DNA of 64,000 nucleotides from the NCBI GenBank assembly GCA_022559845.1, contig CM040125.1, positions 289,774,200-289,838,199 of the forward strand, given 5' to 3'. The translations under genes were made by a program, and so were the position numbers. Under the pieces are notes generated by a model. It had not been told where the DNA came from. It did not search any database and saw only the letters and a list, made by a program, of their open reading frames with translations. This DNA comes from Amorphophallus konjac. Taxonomy: Eukaryota > Streptophyta > Magnoliopsida > Alismatales > Araceae. Below, in pieces: positions 9,675-20,215 of the stretch. Each line of letters opens with the position of its first letter. The stretch's first letter is position 1.

Positions 9675-10726
9675 GACTAGTGCCAATCGTGCTTCTGATT
9701 CTTGTTTAAACTTGCCATCATCCGTTTGTTCAGTTGTCTTTTGATCCCTTTGTTATTGCCCGTCTTTCTGGTTTTCTGAATCATAAGACGGCCCTGTCTC
9801 GGCGCGTTACAGTGGTGTGACGCAGGGACATCAGGCCGTCGCTTGTGTTTTGTGGTGTGAGCTTTCACGGGTTTTCCTGTTACTTCAGTTTGTTTTTGGT
9901 CCCCTGGCTATTACGACGGTCCGGAACCCCTGCGTTACATTATTTATGGCGGTCTGGTCTCCGACCGTTATTTCTCTCTGACGCAGTGGCCTTCGTCCGT
10001 CACTCTCCTGGCAGGTACGCATCCGAGGTGCATTTATTTCCGCAGTTTTTGGCTGTGATTTGTTGCTTGGATGCTGTTTGATTTCTGCCATCATTCTGTT
10101 CATAGCTTGATATCATTATGTGCACTCTTGTTTGCTAGATTCTAGGCTAGACTTTGCATGCACTCCGGTGCACATAGGGTCATCCATCTTTTCATATATT
10201 AGACTGCATTTTCCTACCTTGTTGTGAAGACCTCTCGCCTCCATATTCCTTGGGGCCGACTAGGAAATCACAGCAGGGACCTCCATAAGTCCCCGCGAGC
10301 CGTGGATTCCCACACGGACGCCGGGCTGGTTGTACCTTTTCCCCCCTTTTTTTGTCTAGGGTTGCATAAGTGAAGGAGAGGTCACACTTAAGGTTAAGCC
10401 AAGTCCATATCCACCTCCTATTAGGAACCCATTTGGAGAAAGCACACATCAATCAATTCCCTAAAGTTCCAAAGGAGAAACCATAAAGAAATTTTGTTTG
10501 CATCATCTTAAGCAACTTGGTTGGTTGTTGAGTGTCTTCATTCCCTTTCACTTATATCTTGGTCTGAATCACCTAGGGGCGATTGCTCATCGTGTGTTTG
10601 TGGTGTTCTTTGTTTTGCATTACCAAGGTTGTCCGTTGCATGTGGAGTTGTTTTCGTTCGTCCGAATCATATCCACGAGTCGCTTCCTCCTTCACATTCT
10701 ATTCCAATCCCCTCTTCGACTCTACC
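9675..10726 (+). other. Leader (5' UTR) of the young Tat element
   Basis: A kilobase between primer site and gag with no conserved frame. It carries ACGGTC-type motifs at about 9788-9845 and 9913-10010, and a conserved segment at about 10276-10337. The reading frame of gag is open back to 10583 but lacks an ATG there. Confidence 0.7.
10276..10337 (+). promoter_or_regulatory. Conserved leader segment, possible packaging or splice signal
   Basis: The segment runs from GGACCTCCATAAGTCCCC through GCCGTGGATTCCC to GGTTGTACC. It recurs in the antisense Tat leader (about 30391-30455, -) and inside a chromovirus LTR (55635-55695, +). Sequence around it differs, so the block is selectively conserved or exchanged. 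Its role is unknown. Confidence 0.5.
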
Positions 10727-13700
10727 ATGGCATCTTGCAATCCTCCTCGCTCCCAAGAGGATTCCCTTCCTCAAGGGCTCCTTGAGAACCCCCCGAGGGT
10801 TATTTCTTTCTCCGCCGGAGAGGGGATCGTCCCTCTCTCATCCTCCACTCCCATGGAAGGTGGTCAGGTCATCCCTTCTTCATCCACTCCTTCCGCAGGC
10901 TCTGTTCTCCATATGATGGCCCAGTTGGATCCGACCCAGCTCCGGGTCCTCTATCAGGCCATGCAAGGGTCCAATCCTCCTCCCTCCGCTACCGTCCAGG
11001 GGCACTCTAATTCTTCCATTATTGGGCCGTCTGTTCAGCCCACCACGATTGAGCTCACCCCGGTCCAGCCCCGGACCATCACCTTTGCTGGCACAGAGAT
11101 GGGTCAATCCTCCAATTCGACCCATCAATCTTTTGATAAGGGGAAATCACCTATCCCCTCTCTTCCGGTGGATTATCACTCCTCTGCTCCGGCGGCTCCA
11201 CAGGTCCTTGTCGGCCCATCCGATTTCTTGCCCCAACAGCACGGGGTGGCCCAATTTCACTCCAATCCGGGTCTGTCTCAAGCCCAGTATTCTTCTTACG
11301 GCCCCCCTAATTCCACTAGTTATCCTTCAGCTCCTTCCTATGGGCTCCCGCCCTCGGCAACCGCCATTCCTCCCAATCACCAGGCGCAATCAACTCCCTT
11401 CACTGCCCTTGCTCCCTCTCGAGAGCAGGATTTGCTTAATAAGTGGGCCACCATGCAGCAACAACTTGATTTTCTTCAGAAGAAGGTGGGCCCACAATCC
11501 TTGGCTGATATTCCCGTCCCAAGCTTCCAGAACATCCGTTTCCCTCCACAGTCTGAGCTCCCCAACTACCGTAAGTATGATGGGAACAGCAATCCCTTCA
11601 TCCATGTGAGGGATTTTCTGTATGAATCGGCGCAGTTCCAATATGATGATCGCCTTATGGCGTACCTATTCCGCCGATCATTAGATGGCGTTGCTCTGGA
11701 ATGGTTTTATTCTCTGCCCCTAGAAGAGGCCGAGAGCTTCAAATTGGTCAAGGACAAGTTTATTCAGCGGTTTCAAGACCGGGTTGGCCCGGAATATTCA
11801 TTCACAGATCTGGTGGCCGAGAAAATGAAGTCGGATGAGGAATTCGCAACTTATGCAGATAGATGGAGGCAGATGGCCGCCAGGGTGCCCGGCCATATTC
11901 CAGAGGAAGAAAAAGTTAAGCTGCTGATTTCAAATGCTACGCCCACCTTCAAGAACATCCTGGCAATGAACGATATAGCCAATATGCATCAACTGTATAG
12001 CCGGGCGCGATTTATACAAACTCAGTTTAAGGACTCCCCTATCCATTCTCTTTTCGAAAACCAAAAGCCCAAGTACCATAAGAAACCACAGGGGCCGGTT
12101 ACCGAAGGAGTCCAGACAAATGAGCAAGTACAAGCTGTTGCTTTTCCCTACCAAGCCGCACCATTCCGCTACAACCAAAGCCCCCGCAATCCGCAAAACT
12201 CCGCTCCGCAACACTTTCAAAACACTCCACAAAACCCTCCGCCTACCTTCACCATCCCGCAAAACACCTTCACCGCACCACAACAACCACCACCATCACC
12301 ACAATACCATAACGTCCCTCCACCCGGCGGCTACAACAATAATAATCCCAACAGCAAGCGCCCGGCTCCTAGAAGAGCCCAGTATCCTCCATTGCCAGAG
12401 ACACTTACAGACATATTCTCAGCGCTCATGGCAGTAAATGCAATTCAACTTCCTCCAGAAAAGACTGTCTGGAATCCAGCTGTGGACCAAACCAAGTATT
12501 GCATGTTCCACCGGCAGCCAGGTCACACTATAGAAGCATGTTTTCACTTCCGAGATCTCGTGTACGACTTACACGAAGCACAGAGAATAGACTGGGCCGA
12601 GATGCATAGGGCCATTATGGAGATCAAAGAAAAGAGAAGGCAGCCGCAGGGGCAGCAAGTGCAGCAACATCTAGCACCGCAGCCGCAGCAGCCGCCACAA
12701 CTGCAGCCACCACAGCAAGTGCAAGATCTGGGTATCCATCAGAATCCGATGCCGAACCACCAACCCGCTCCTCCGCAACAGCCGCAAGCGCCAGCACAGG
12801 TTAATGTAGTCCAACCACCGGCCTCCAACACTGCGTGGTCATTTGATGATGATGGCACCGCGCCACAGGTCATGGCCTTCCACCACAAACCTTCCTTCAT
12901 CCTCCCTACACAACCAACACCCTCTCCGCTCATCCCACCATTCACACCCGCTCCACTAAATCCGCTCACCACCCCGTCGTATCCTTCGCCAACCTCCATC
13001 ACCGTCATCACACCACCATCCAATCCCGCACCTATCCTTACCCATCCGTTCACCCTGCCTTCACCAGCATCCACATCCATCACCACCCTACCACCCACCA
13101 ATCCTTCACCTATCATCCGCGCATCCCCCATTAACTTCACCAACCCTCCGCTTTACCAAACTGCCTCCCCCACGCCACCTATTCCACTCATTCGCCCCGC
13201 AGGGCCCATCATACTATCCCCCGATGCCGCGGCAAATTGTGCTCTGAGGAGTGGGAAGATGTTCCATCGGAGCTACGTCACTACTAGCAATCCCCAGCCT
13301 TCCCAACATGTGGCCGAGCAAGAAGAAGCCGAACCATTACCAGGGACTCAATATGATTTACTGCATCATCTAGATCGGGTACCCGCCAAGATATCTGTGC
13401 TGGAGTTAATCAAGAGGTCCACTCTCCATCAAGATGCACTGAGGGATTTTTTACAGAAGGTCATGGTTAGTGAAGACATGGCAGTCGACAGTCTACCAAC
13501 GGCACTAGCAACTATCTCTAAAGGGCCGGCAATCACATTCTCTGAGACCGAGCTTGCACCTCCGGGGGCTCGTCAAATGCCACTCTGCATAACAATTACT
13601 TTGAACAAAGTCGACGTTGAAGCAGCCTTGGTCGACACTGGGGCCTCAATTAATGTCTGTCCCCTCAGCACTCTCCGAGCCTGCAATATATCTGAGGAGT

Positions 13701-14986
13701 TACTACGGTCTACCCCCACCACTATAGCAGCATACGACAACTCAAGGCGGGCATGTCACGGGGTAGTCACTATTCAGGCTGAGCTCGGGCCTCTGTCCAT
13801 GGCTATAGAATTCTATGTACTTGACATCGACCCTATGTTCAAAGCCATCTTGGGTCGTCCCTGGATCGACACACTTGGCGCCGTGCCCTCCACCGCGCAC
13901 CAATGCATCAAATTCCCTTTTCAAGGGAGGGTCGTCAAAGTTAAAAGTTTATCCACGGTACAGTCAGTGAAGGCCATTTCTGAACAGATTCTTCCTACTC
14001 TCTGGCCAAGCAGCAGGCCCGTGCTATCAGTGCTAGACCTAAACTTTCCTTGGGCGTACACCACTCCTAAGCCCGTCACTACCCCAGTCAATATCAAGGC
14101 AAAGCCGCAGATTCGAGATTCAAAGGGGTGGAACATTATATTGAAACTGGGCTATCAACCGGGGAGAGGTCTCGGTGCACAGCTGCAAGGGATGACCAAG
14201 CCCATACCAAAAGGAAGAAAAATGGGCAGACGAGGTCTCGGTTACAAGGAGACAGCATTATCAATGATGGGTGACTCTGGGCCGCTTACCTGGGATTACC
14301 GTCAGCATTTTGTCAGAGGCCCCCCACAGCCGGGCACGTTAGCTGCGAAGCCAGTCCAGTCAGAAACCGACACGGTTTGTCCAGTCACCAGTCCACCCCC
14401 GTTGCCAAGGGGGCTAAATGACGATGTGATCGACTACAGCTGGGCCCTCCAGGGGCTGTTTTGTGAAAGAGGCAGCCAGAAGCCACAGAAGGGTCAGCTT
14501 ATGCGGTGGAGGCCAAAGAAGCAGCCTAGTGATAATTCAAAGAAAGAAGGGAACTCGCTGATTGCTCTTTCTCTATCTCCCTCTCATTTTCAGTGCATGA
14601 TCCAGTTAAAGGGGTTCATACCCCGTCCTCCTCCGATTATGATCAATCCATCCTTCAGTGATCCATTTCAGACTCTAATCAATCCTCCTGCTTATAGGCC
14701 TTACTGCCCCATTAATCTGCCTGCTTTCCCCATCCCTCCGTCATTTAAATCTCAAATCTACAAGATGTGGGGTTCCTCCTCTTGTGATCTTTTCTTTAAT
14801 TGCATCTTTCCTGAGCTGTTCCCTATACAGCTCCTGCTTCCTCCATCGTGCTGCATGGTCTCCACTGATCTCAAAAAAAAAAAAACGTCAAATTTAAAAC
14901 GGAGATTTCAGTGGAAGATTATGCTATCCTATCTCCATCCTCCTCGTCCCAGGGGCACGGGTCCCCTGCTCCTTCCCTTCCATTAG
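10727..14986 (+). CDS. gag-pro polyprotein with aspartic protease and G-patch (1419 aa)
   Basis: The ATG at 10727 has a good context (ACCATGG) and is the first in-frame ATG close to the conserved part. The frame reaches back to 10583 without any other. Gag forms the virus-like particle; the gag core is at about residues 270-450. A CHHC zinc knuckle (C-X2-H-X4-H-X4-C) is near residue 591. A long Pro/Gln-rich stretch covers about 630-850. The protease active site DTGA is at residue 970-973, followed by ILGRPW about 75 residues on. After the protease comes a G-patch (GWNIILKLG...GRGLG) at about 1134-1175. The end overlaps pol in another frame. The protease should cut the polyprotein within the particle. 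The G-patch resembles the arrangement of betaretroviral proteases. The frame is uninterrupted over 4.2 kb. Confidence 0.88.
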   Translation: MASCNPPRSQEDSLPQGLLENPPRVISFSAGEGIVPLSSSTPMEGGQVIPSSSTPSAGSVLHMMAQLDPTQLRVLYQAMQGSNPPPSATVQGHSNSSIIGPSVQPTTIELTPVQPRTITFAGTEMGQSSNSTHQSFDKGKSPIPSLPVDYHSSAPAAPQVLVGPSDFLPQQHGVAQFHSNPGLSQAQYSSYGPPNSTSYPSAPSYGLPPSATAIPPNHQAQSTPFTALAPSREQDLLNKWATMQQQLDFLQKKVGPQSLADIPVPSFQNIRFPPQSELPNYRKYDGNSNPFIHVRDFLYESAQFQYDDRLMAYLFRRSLDGVALEWFYSLPLEEAESFKLVKDKFIQRFQDRVGPEYSFTDLVAEKMKSDEEFATYADRWRQMAARVPGHIPEEEKVKLLISNATPTFKNILAMNDIANMHQLYSRARFIQTQFKDSPIHSLFENQKPKYHKKPQGPVTEGVQTNEQVQAVAFPYQAAPFRYNQSPRNPQNSAPQHFQNTPQNPPPTFTIPQNTFTAPQQPPPSPQYHNVPPPGGYNNNNPNSKRPAPRRAQYPPLPETLTDIFSALMAVNAIQLPPEKTVWNPAVDQTKYCMFHRQPGHTIEACFHFRDLVYDLHEAQRIDWAEMHRAIMEIKEKRRQPQGQQVQQHLAPQPQQPPQLQPPQQVQDLGIHQNPMPNHQPAPPQQPQAPAQVNVVQPPASNTAWSFDDDGTAPQVMAFHHKPSFILPTQPTPSPLIPPFTPAPLNPLTTPSYPSPTSITVITPPSNPAPILTHPFTLPSPASTSITTLPPTNPSPIIRASPINFTNPPLYQTASPTPPIPLIRPAGPIILSPDAAANCALRSGKMFHRSYVTTSNPQPSQHVAEQEEAEPLPGTQYDLLHHLDRVPAKISVLELIKRSTLHQDALRDFLQKVMVSEDMAVDSLPTALATISKGPAITFSETELAPPGARQMPLCITITLNKVDVEAALVDTGASINVCPLSTLRACNISEELLRSTPTTIAAYDNSRRACHGVVTIQAELGPLSMAIEFYVLDIDPMFKAILGRPWIDTLGAVPSTAHQCIKFPFQGRVVKVKSLSTVQSVKAISEQILPTLWPSSRPVLSVLDLNFPWAYTTPKPVTTPVNIKAKPQIRDSKGWNIILKLGYQPGRGLGAQLQGMTKPIPKGRKMGRRGLGYKETALSMMGDSGPLTWDYRQHFVRGPPQPGTLAAKPVQSETDTVCPVTSPPPLPRGLNDDVIDYSWALQGLFCERGSQKPQKGQLMRWRPKKQPSDNSKKEGNSLIALSLSPSHFQCMIQLKGFIPRPPPIMINPSFSDPFQTLINPPAYRPYCPINLPAFPIPPSFKSQIYKMWGSSSCDLFFNCIFPELFPIQLLLPPSCCMVSTDLKKKKTSNLKRRFQWKIMLSYLHPPRPRGTGPLLLPFH
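14873..14885 (+). promoter_or_regulatory. A13 slippery tract, candidate -1 frameshift site between gag-pro and pol
   Basis: Thirteen A lie in the gag-pro/pol overlap. In the pol frame the last stop (TGA, 14866-14868) is five bases upstream of the tract and the frame is then open to 18738. A -1 slip on the tract (or loss of one base / gain of two by polymerase slippage) moves the gag-pro frame exactly into pol. The geometry is what a programmed frameshift needs. Splicing of a small intron, as in Ogre elements, is an alternative. Confidence 0.6.
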
Positions 14987-17900
14987 GCTTCCTCTCTCCT
15001 AGGTCAGAGTTAGGGTCTAGCGAGTCTGGAGAAGTAGAGTCTGTTAGGTCTAGAGAAGTAGGGTCTTGTTCTAGGTCGTCCAACCCTTCCCCTCCTGAGC
15101 CGCGCTCGCTTGCGCATCCTCCCCGATCTATTCCCGATAGGTTCTTGCAAGATTTAGCTCAGCGGTGTCGTGCTCTTTTGAAGTGCCCAGAATTCGCCGC
15201 CACAACGATTGCAATTGAAGATGAAGAAGAAATAGAAGGGGTGTGGAGCGATGATGGATTAGGCGTCTATGAAGTGCTGGATGAGAAGGACCCAATTGAT
15301 GAAGACAGCGATGTAGAGGACACTGCCGACTTATATACCAAGGGACTAAGAAGATTCGACCAGCCGTCGACGGCAGTGGATGAACCTACCAAGGAAATTA
15401 ACTTGGGAACAGAAGAAGATCCAAGGCCCATCAATATTTCAGCTAATCTCCCTCCACAGGTAGAAGAGGATCTAATAAAGGTACTGAGGGAGTATAGCGA
15501 TTCTTTCGCCTGGTCTTATGAGGACATGCCAGGTCTTGACCCCTCCTTAGTGGAACACCGACTCGTGCTTAAACCAGGGGCAACACCTGTTAAACAAAGG
15601 TCGAGAAGATTTCACCCCCACATGGCCTTGCGGATTAAGGAAGAGGTCGACAAGCTTTACAAGGCCAAGTTCGTCAGAGTAGTTTTATATCCTCAGTGGG
15701 TGGCAAACATAGTCCCTGTTCTCAAAAAGGATGGCAAAGTGCGCATATGTATTGATTTCAGGGATCTAAACAAAGCATGTCCCAAAGATGATTTCCCGCT
15801 ACCTCATATAGACGTCCTTGTTGATAACACTGCCGGGTACGAAGCTCTATCATTTATGGATGGGTACTCGGGCTATAATCAGATCCGTCTCGCTCCTGAA
15901 GATCAAGAGAAAACTTCCTTCACCACGCCCTGGGGCACATACTGCTATGTAGTTATGCCTTTTGGATTAAAGAACGCAGGCGCCACCTATCAAAGGGCGA
16001 TGATGGCTATCTTCCACGACATGATGCACGTCTATATGGAAGCTTATGTGGATGACATCTTGGTGAAGTCAAGATCGAAAGAAGAGCACCCCTCTATTTT
16101 GGCTAAGGTGCTGCAGAGAGCCAGGGAGTACAAGCTAAAGATGAATCCGAAGAAGTGTGTATTCGGAGTCTCCTCGGGGAAGCTGCTAGGTTTCATAGTG
16201 AGCAAACGGGGGATCCAGATTGATCCTAACAAAGCACAGGCCGTCATGGATATGCCTCCGCCAAAGAACATTACGGAACTTCGAGGACTGATTGGTAGGT
16301 TGCAATTCATTAGAAGATTCATATCCCAGCATTCTCAAAGGTGCCGTCCGTTTTATGAATTGCTCAAGGCGGGGGTCAAGTTCGAATGGAATCAAGATTG
16401 TCAAAAGGCCTATGAGGACCTCAAGGAATATCTATCCAATCCCCCGGTTTTGCAACCTCCTGTCCCTGGGAAACCCCTGATCCTATACATCTCGGTCATT
16501 GAGGACTCCCTAGGGGCGGTTTTAGCACAAGTGGATGACGAAGGAAAAGAGCGGGCTGCGTACTATCTTTCTCGGCTATTTAATCCAGCCGAATCTAAGT
16601 ACACCGCTATGGAGAAGACTTGTGCCGCCTTAGTATGGGTAGTTCAGAAGCTTAAACATTACTTTCTCGCTCACCCGGTTAGGCTGATCTCTAGAATGGA
16701 CCCGATCCGTTATCTCTTAGAAAAGCCCGTTCTTTCTAGTAGGTTAGCTCGTTGGCAGAGCTTCTTATCTCAATTCGATATCACCTTTGTCGTTCAGAAG
16801 GCAGTCAAAGGATATGCCATTGCTGAGCATCTTGCACATCTCCCTATTCCTCACACCGACTCTATTCAGGACGATTTCCCTGATGAGCATCTCTCTGTCC
16901 TTTCTCAGCATCCCTTCTGGTCTCTGCACTTTGACGGTGCGCTTAACTCACAGGGCCAAGGGATCGGTGCTGTCCTGCTTACTCCTGAGGGAGTGACCAT
17001 CCCCTTTGCTTACCAACTTCGATTTCCTGCTACCAACAACATCGCTGAATATGAGGCTCTCCTGGCCGGCTTGAAGCACGCCTATCTCTTAGGCGCGCGT
17101 TATTTAAACATCATAGGAGACTCTCAGCTCGTCTTACGGCAAGTTCTGGCCACTTACCGTACCCGTGACCCCAAACTCAAGCCCTATCAAGATCTGGTCA
17201 CGCTCATCGCTAAGCGGTTCCGCAAGCTAATCTATATCCATACTCCCCGTTCGCTGAACATTCTGGCAGATGCATTAGCATCTCTGGCCTCCTCCTTATC
17301 CTTCCCTCTCAGTCGTAGTACTGAGACTGTCGTCGTCCAGAGGATGGACGTACCCTCTATCCAGGACCCTTGGTTCACCAACCTTGGGAGGTCTGCAGAA
17401 GTGAGAGCTGAGAAGGAAGATCTCAAGGAGGTATCATTGGCAGAACTAGAGGAAATTTTGGATGAGGAAGAATTGCCTTGGTACCATGAAATCGAGTTAT
17501 TTTGCAAAGAAGGGACATTCCCAGAAGGGGCAAGAGCTGAGCAGCACAAAGCGATAAGAAGAGCCGCCGCAAAATACACTATCATTGCAGGAGAACTGTA
17601 CAGGCGCGCTACTAACGGAATGCTCATGAGATGCCTAGATGACCTGGAAGCTTGGAAAGTAGCGGAAGCAGCACATTCCAGCGAGTGTGGAGGTCATGTC
17701 AATGGCCAGGCTCTAGCGAAGAAGATCCTTAGGCAGGGTTACTATTGGCCCACTCTAGAGGAAGACTGCTCCCTCTATGTCCGGAGGTGTCTTAAATGCC
17801 AACTCCACGCTGATAAAATTCACTCTCCAGCTTCATCTCTTCATCCTATGACCGCTCCTTGGCCATTCTCTATGTGGGCTTTCGACGTCGTCGGCCCACT

Positions 17901-18738
17901 CGGTGATCCTAATTCTCAGATCAAGCAGAAATCCTTCATTCTCACAGCCACTGAGTACTTCACCAAATGGGCCGAAGCCGAAGCATACGCAGAGATCAAA
18001 GCTACAACAGTGTGCCGCTTCATCATGAAGAATATCATCTCGCGATTCGGAGTACCAAGCAGCATCATCACCGACAACGGACCCCAGTTCGTCTCCCAGG
18101 AGCTTAAAGACCTCTGTAAGAAGTTCAGAATTACATTACATCATTCATCACCATATTACCCTCAAGGCAATGGTCAAGCCGAAGCCACTAATAAAACTCT
18201 TCTTAAAATCATTAAGAAAACGTGTGAAGCACATAAGTTTTCTGATTGGCCTGAAAGATTGGTGGAAGCTCTGTGGGCTTACCGCACCTCCGTCCGTACT
18301 CCTACGGGACAAACTCCCTACTCTCTAACCTACGGGATGGAGGCGGTGCTCCCATATGAGATCTTAATCCCTTCACTCAGAGTACAGCTCGATAAGGAAC
18401 TTAATCTCGATGAACGTCGAGAGGCGTTGCTCGTCCAACTGGAACTCCTAGATGAGAAGAGGATGAATGCGGCCGATCACGTATCTGTTTATCAAAAGAG
18501 AGTTTCGCGTTATTTTCAAAAGAAGGTAATTGAACGAAAATTTTGCAAGGGTGAAATGGTTTTGAAACGCAAATTCATTCGGTCTGCAGGTCCTAGGTCT
18601 AAATTGCAACCTAACTGGGAAGGACCGTTTGTAATAAAAGAAGCTTATTCAGGGAATGCCTATCGTCTAATCAACGCGGAAGGTGAGGAGCTCTCTCACC
18701 CGTGGAATGGATTGTATCTTAAGCGTTTCTTTCCTTGA
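14911..18738 (+). CDS. pol polyprotein: reverse transcriptase, two RNase H domains, integrase
   Basis: The frame is open from 14869; the position given is the start of the clear downstream part, which has GTG and not ATG there, so expression by fusion to gag-pro is likely. Residues counted from 14911: reverse transcriptase about 230-430, with IDFRDLNKACP near 280 and catalytic YVDD at 379-382; RNase H about 485-615; archaeal-type RNase H with D675, E713, D737 and D787; integrase HHCC zinc motif about 920-970; integrase triad D992, D1055, E1091 (35 residues between the last two); basic C-terminal domain to 1275. All catalytic residues are present. Pol copies the RNA into DNA and inserts it. 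The copy looks competent. Two RNase H domains mark the Tat lineage. Confidence 0.9.
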   Translation: MEDYAILSPSSSSQGHGSPAPSLPLGFLSPRSELGSSESGEVESVRSREVGSCSRSSNPSPPEPRSLAHPPRSIPDRFLQDLAQRCRALLKCPEFAATTIAIEDEEEIEGVWSDDGLGVYEVLDEKDPIDEDSDVEDTADLYTKGLRRFDQPSTAVDEPTKEINLGTEEDPRPINISANLPPQVEEDLIKVLREYSDSFAWSYEDMPGLDPSLVEHRLVLKPGATPVKQRSRRFHPHMALRIKEEVDKLYKAKFVRVVLYPQWVANIVPVLKKDGKVRICIDFRDLNKACPKDDFPLPHIDVLVDNTAGYEALSFMDGYSGYNQIRLAPEDQEKTSFTTPWGTYCYVVMPFGLKNAGATYQRAMMAIFHDMMHVYMEAYVDDILVKSRSKEEHPSILAKVLQRAREYKLKMNPKKCVFGVSSGKLLGFIVSKRGIQIDPNKAQAVMDMPPPKNITELRGLIGRLQFIRRFISQHSQRCRPFYELLKAGVKFEWNQDCQKAYEDLKEYLSNPPVLQPPVPGKPLILYISVIEDSLGAVLAQVDDEGKERAAYYLSRLFNPAESKYTAMEKTCAALVWVVQKLKHYFLAHPVRLISRMDPIRYLLEKPVLSSRLARWQSFLSQFDITFVVQKAVKGYAIAEHLAHLPIPHTDSIQDDFPDEHLSVLSQHPFWSLHFDGALNSQGQGIGAVLLTPEGVTIPFAYQLRFPATNNIAEYEALLAGLKHAYLLGARYLNIIGDSQLVLRQVLATYRTRDPKLKPYQDLVTLIAKRFRKLIYIHTPRSLNILADALASLASSLSFPLSRSTETVVVQRMDVPSIQDPWFTNLGRSAEVRAEKEDLKEVSLAELEEILDEEELPWYHEIELFCKEGTFPEGARAEQHKAIRRAAAKYTIIAGELYRRATNGMLMRCLDDLEAWKVAEAAHSSECGGHVNGQALAKKILRQGYYWPTLEEDCSLYVRRCLKCQLHADKIHSPASSLHPMTAPWPFSMWAFDVVGPLGDPNSQIKQKSFILTATEYFTKWAEAEAYAEIKATTVCRFIMKNIISRFGVPSSIITDNGPQFVSQELKDLCKKFRITLHHSSPYYPQGNGQAEATNKTLLKIIKKTCEAHKFSDWPERLVEALWAYRTSVRTPTGQTPYSLTYGMEAVLPYEILIPSLRVQLDKELNLDERREALLVQLELLDEKRMNAADHVSVYQKRVSRYFQKKVIERKFCKGEMVLKRKFIRSAGPRSKLQPNWEGPFVIKEAYSGNAYRLINAEGEELSHPWNGLYLKRFFP

Positions 18739-19488
18739 ACAAATCTAAACTATGTGCTTTCTGGCAATAAGAAATGCCTCCTATCTTCAAAAGAGAGTCT
18801 CGAGTAAGGCAAACACACACTACACGACGCCCCTGGTCGGGTTCTTTGCTTAAAAAAAGACACTGTTTTTCCTCGGCCATGCTTCGGGGGAAAGTCAAAG
18901 TCTCTGTACGTTTCATTCTTCGGCTGAATCCAGAGGCAAGGAGTGAATAAGAAGGAGACAACCGATCCAAACTCCCTAACGAGAGGAGGTCTCAAATAGG
19001 GGCAAGTCCGTTATGACCTGACTCCACAAGAAAGTAAAGAAAAGAAGAGAAAAAGGAGTGTTCTTTACCACAAAATCAAAAGCATCATCTCAAGGTCTGT
19101 AAATGAATTCTCAAAAGCTCCAAAAGAAAAGGATTAGGCATGACAAGAGTGGCAGTACAGTTCCCCGCGGGACGTTATGAGCCCGGTCGCATGCATGCCT
19201 AAGTGGACAAGGGTTCGATGGCGGACATAAAAAGCCCCGGCGCAACAGACCGAATCTCTATTAAAGTTGTACGGTGAGGGAATCAAGTTCTAAAAACTTC
19301 TATGACTGGCCTAAGCTTACCCCCATATTCTTTTTTTCCTTTTAGGACTGAAACAAGTACCCTGGGTACAGCTTTGGTAAAAACACCGTCACAATGACCA
19401 GATCTCGGCCGGGGGTTGTCACGCTATATACACGCCGATCTCGGGACTCAAGCTAAAAGTATGGGAGGTCTCGTATTGCTAGAGAGGC

Positions 19489-19720
19489 ACTGATGTTTTC
19501 AAAATCCAAAAACAATCAAATATGTTTTCAAAATCCAAAAAAACAATCAAATATGTTTCAAAATCCAAAAAAAAACAATCAAATACGTTTCAAAATCCAA
19601 AAAAACAATCAAATATATTTCGAAAACCAAAAAAATCAAATATTTCAAACATCCAAACAAATCAAATATTTTTCAAAAAGAAAAAAAATCAAAAAAAAAA
19701 TCAAAAGCATTCAACATTTC
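19489..19720 (+). repeat. A-rich tandem repeat, unit about 30-35 bp
   Basis: Units of CAAAATCCAAAAA(n)CAATCAAATATGTTT repeat about seven times with varying A-runs and decay toward the right. It corresponds in position to the tandem repeats of the old Tat element, but the sequence is unrelated. Confidence 0.85.
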
Positions 19721-19939
19721 CATCATTCGCATAACATGCATCGCATTTTTATTTACGTTTTCGCCTATTTTAATAAGGCTCCACCCCTTGACCAAATATC
19801 AAGAAACGGTCATTATCTAACCTGCCTCGAGGCAAGGGGTTGAGTCTAAGGACGGATCTAACATGTTTCATGTCTAAGTGTGTGCAGAGTACAGGGGCAA
19901 GCCCAAAGGTAAAAAACTCACAACTATGCAGGTTCAGGT

Positions 19940-20215
19940 GTGTAACGCGCCAGCATCAGACCGTTACATTCGTTTAACGGGTCCCCCTCGGACCGTCACT
20001 TCCTTCAGGCACGGGCTTTCTTCCTTTCGTTAAACCATCATCATGACGGTCTGAGAACATACCGTTACTTTCAAATAACGGCCCAAGATCCATCCGTCGC
20101 ATCCTTCAGAGAATGAGTTCTTACTACTTCCATTCTGACGGCCTACTCCGGACCGTCGTATAATAATAACGGCCCAAAGGGTATCCGTTACTCCCCCCAG
20201 AAACTCTGTTTATTC
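19940..20215 (+). repeat. ACGGTC hairpin-motif array, 3' region block 1
   Basis: About seven alternations of TAACGG or TGACGGTCT with GACCGTTAC or CCGTCAC occur, at about 40-bp steps. The array stops before the last exon of the antisense gene at 20364. Confidence 0.7.

Noticed and set aside
11022..11609. Pro/Leu/Ser-rich frame of 195 residues overlapping gag
   Set aside because: A +1-type shadow of the Pro-rich gag N-terminus; no conserved motif.
12739..13143. Gly/Val-rich frame antisense to gag
   Set aside because: Shadow of the Pro/Thr-rich low-complexity stretch of gag-pro.
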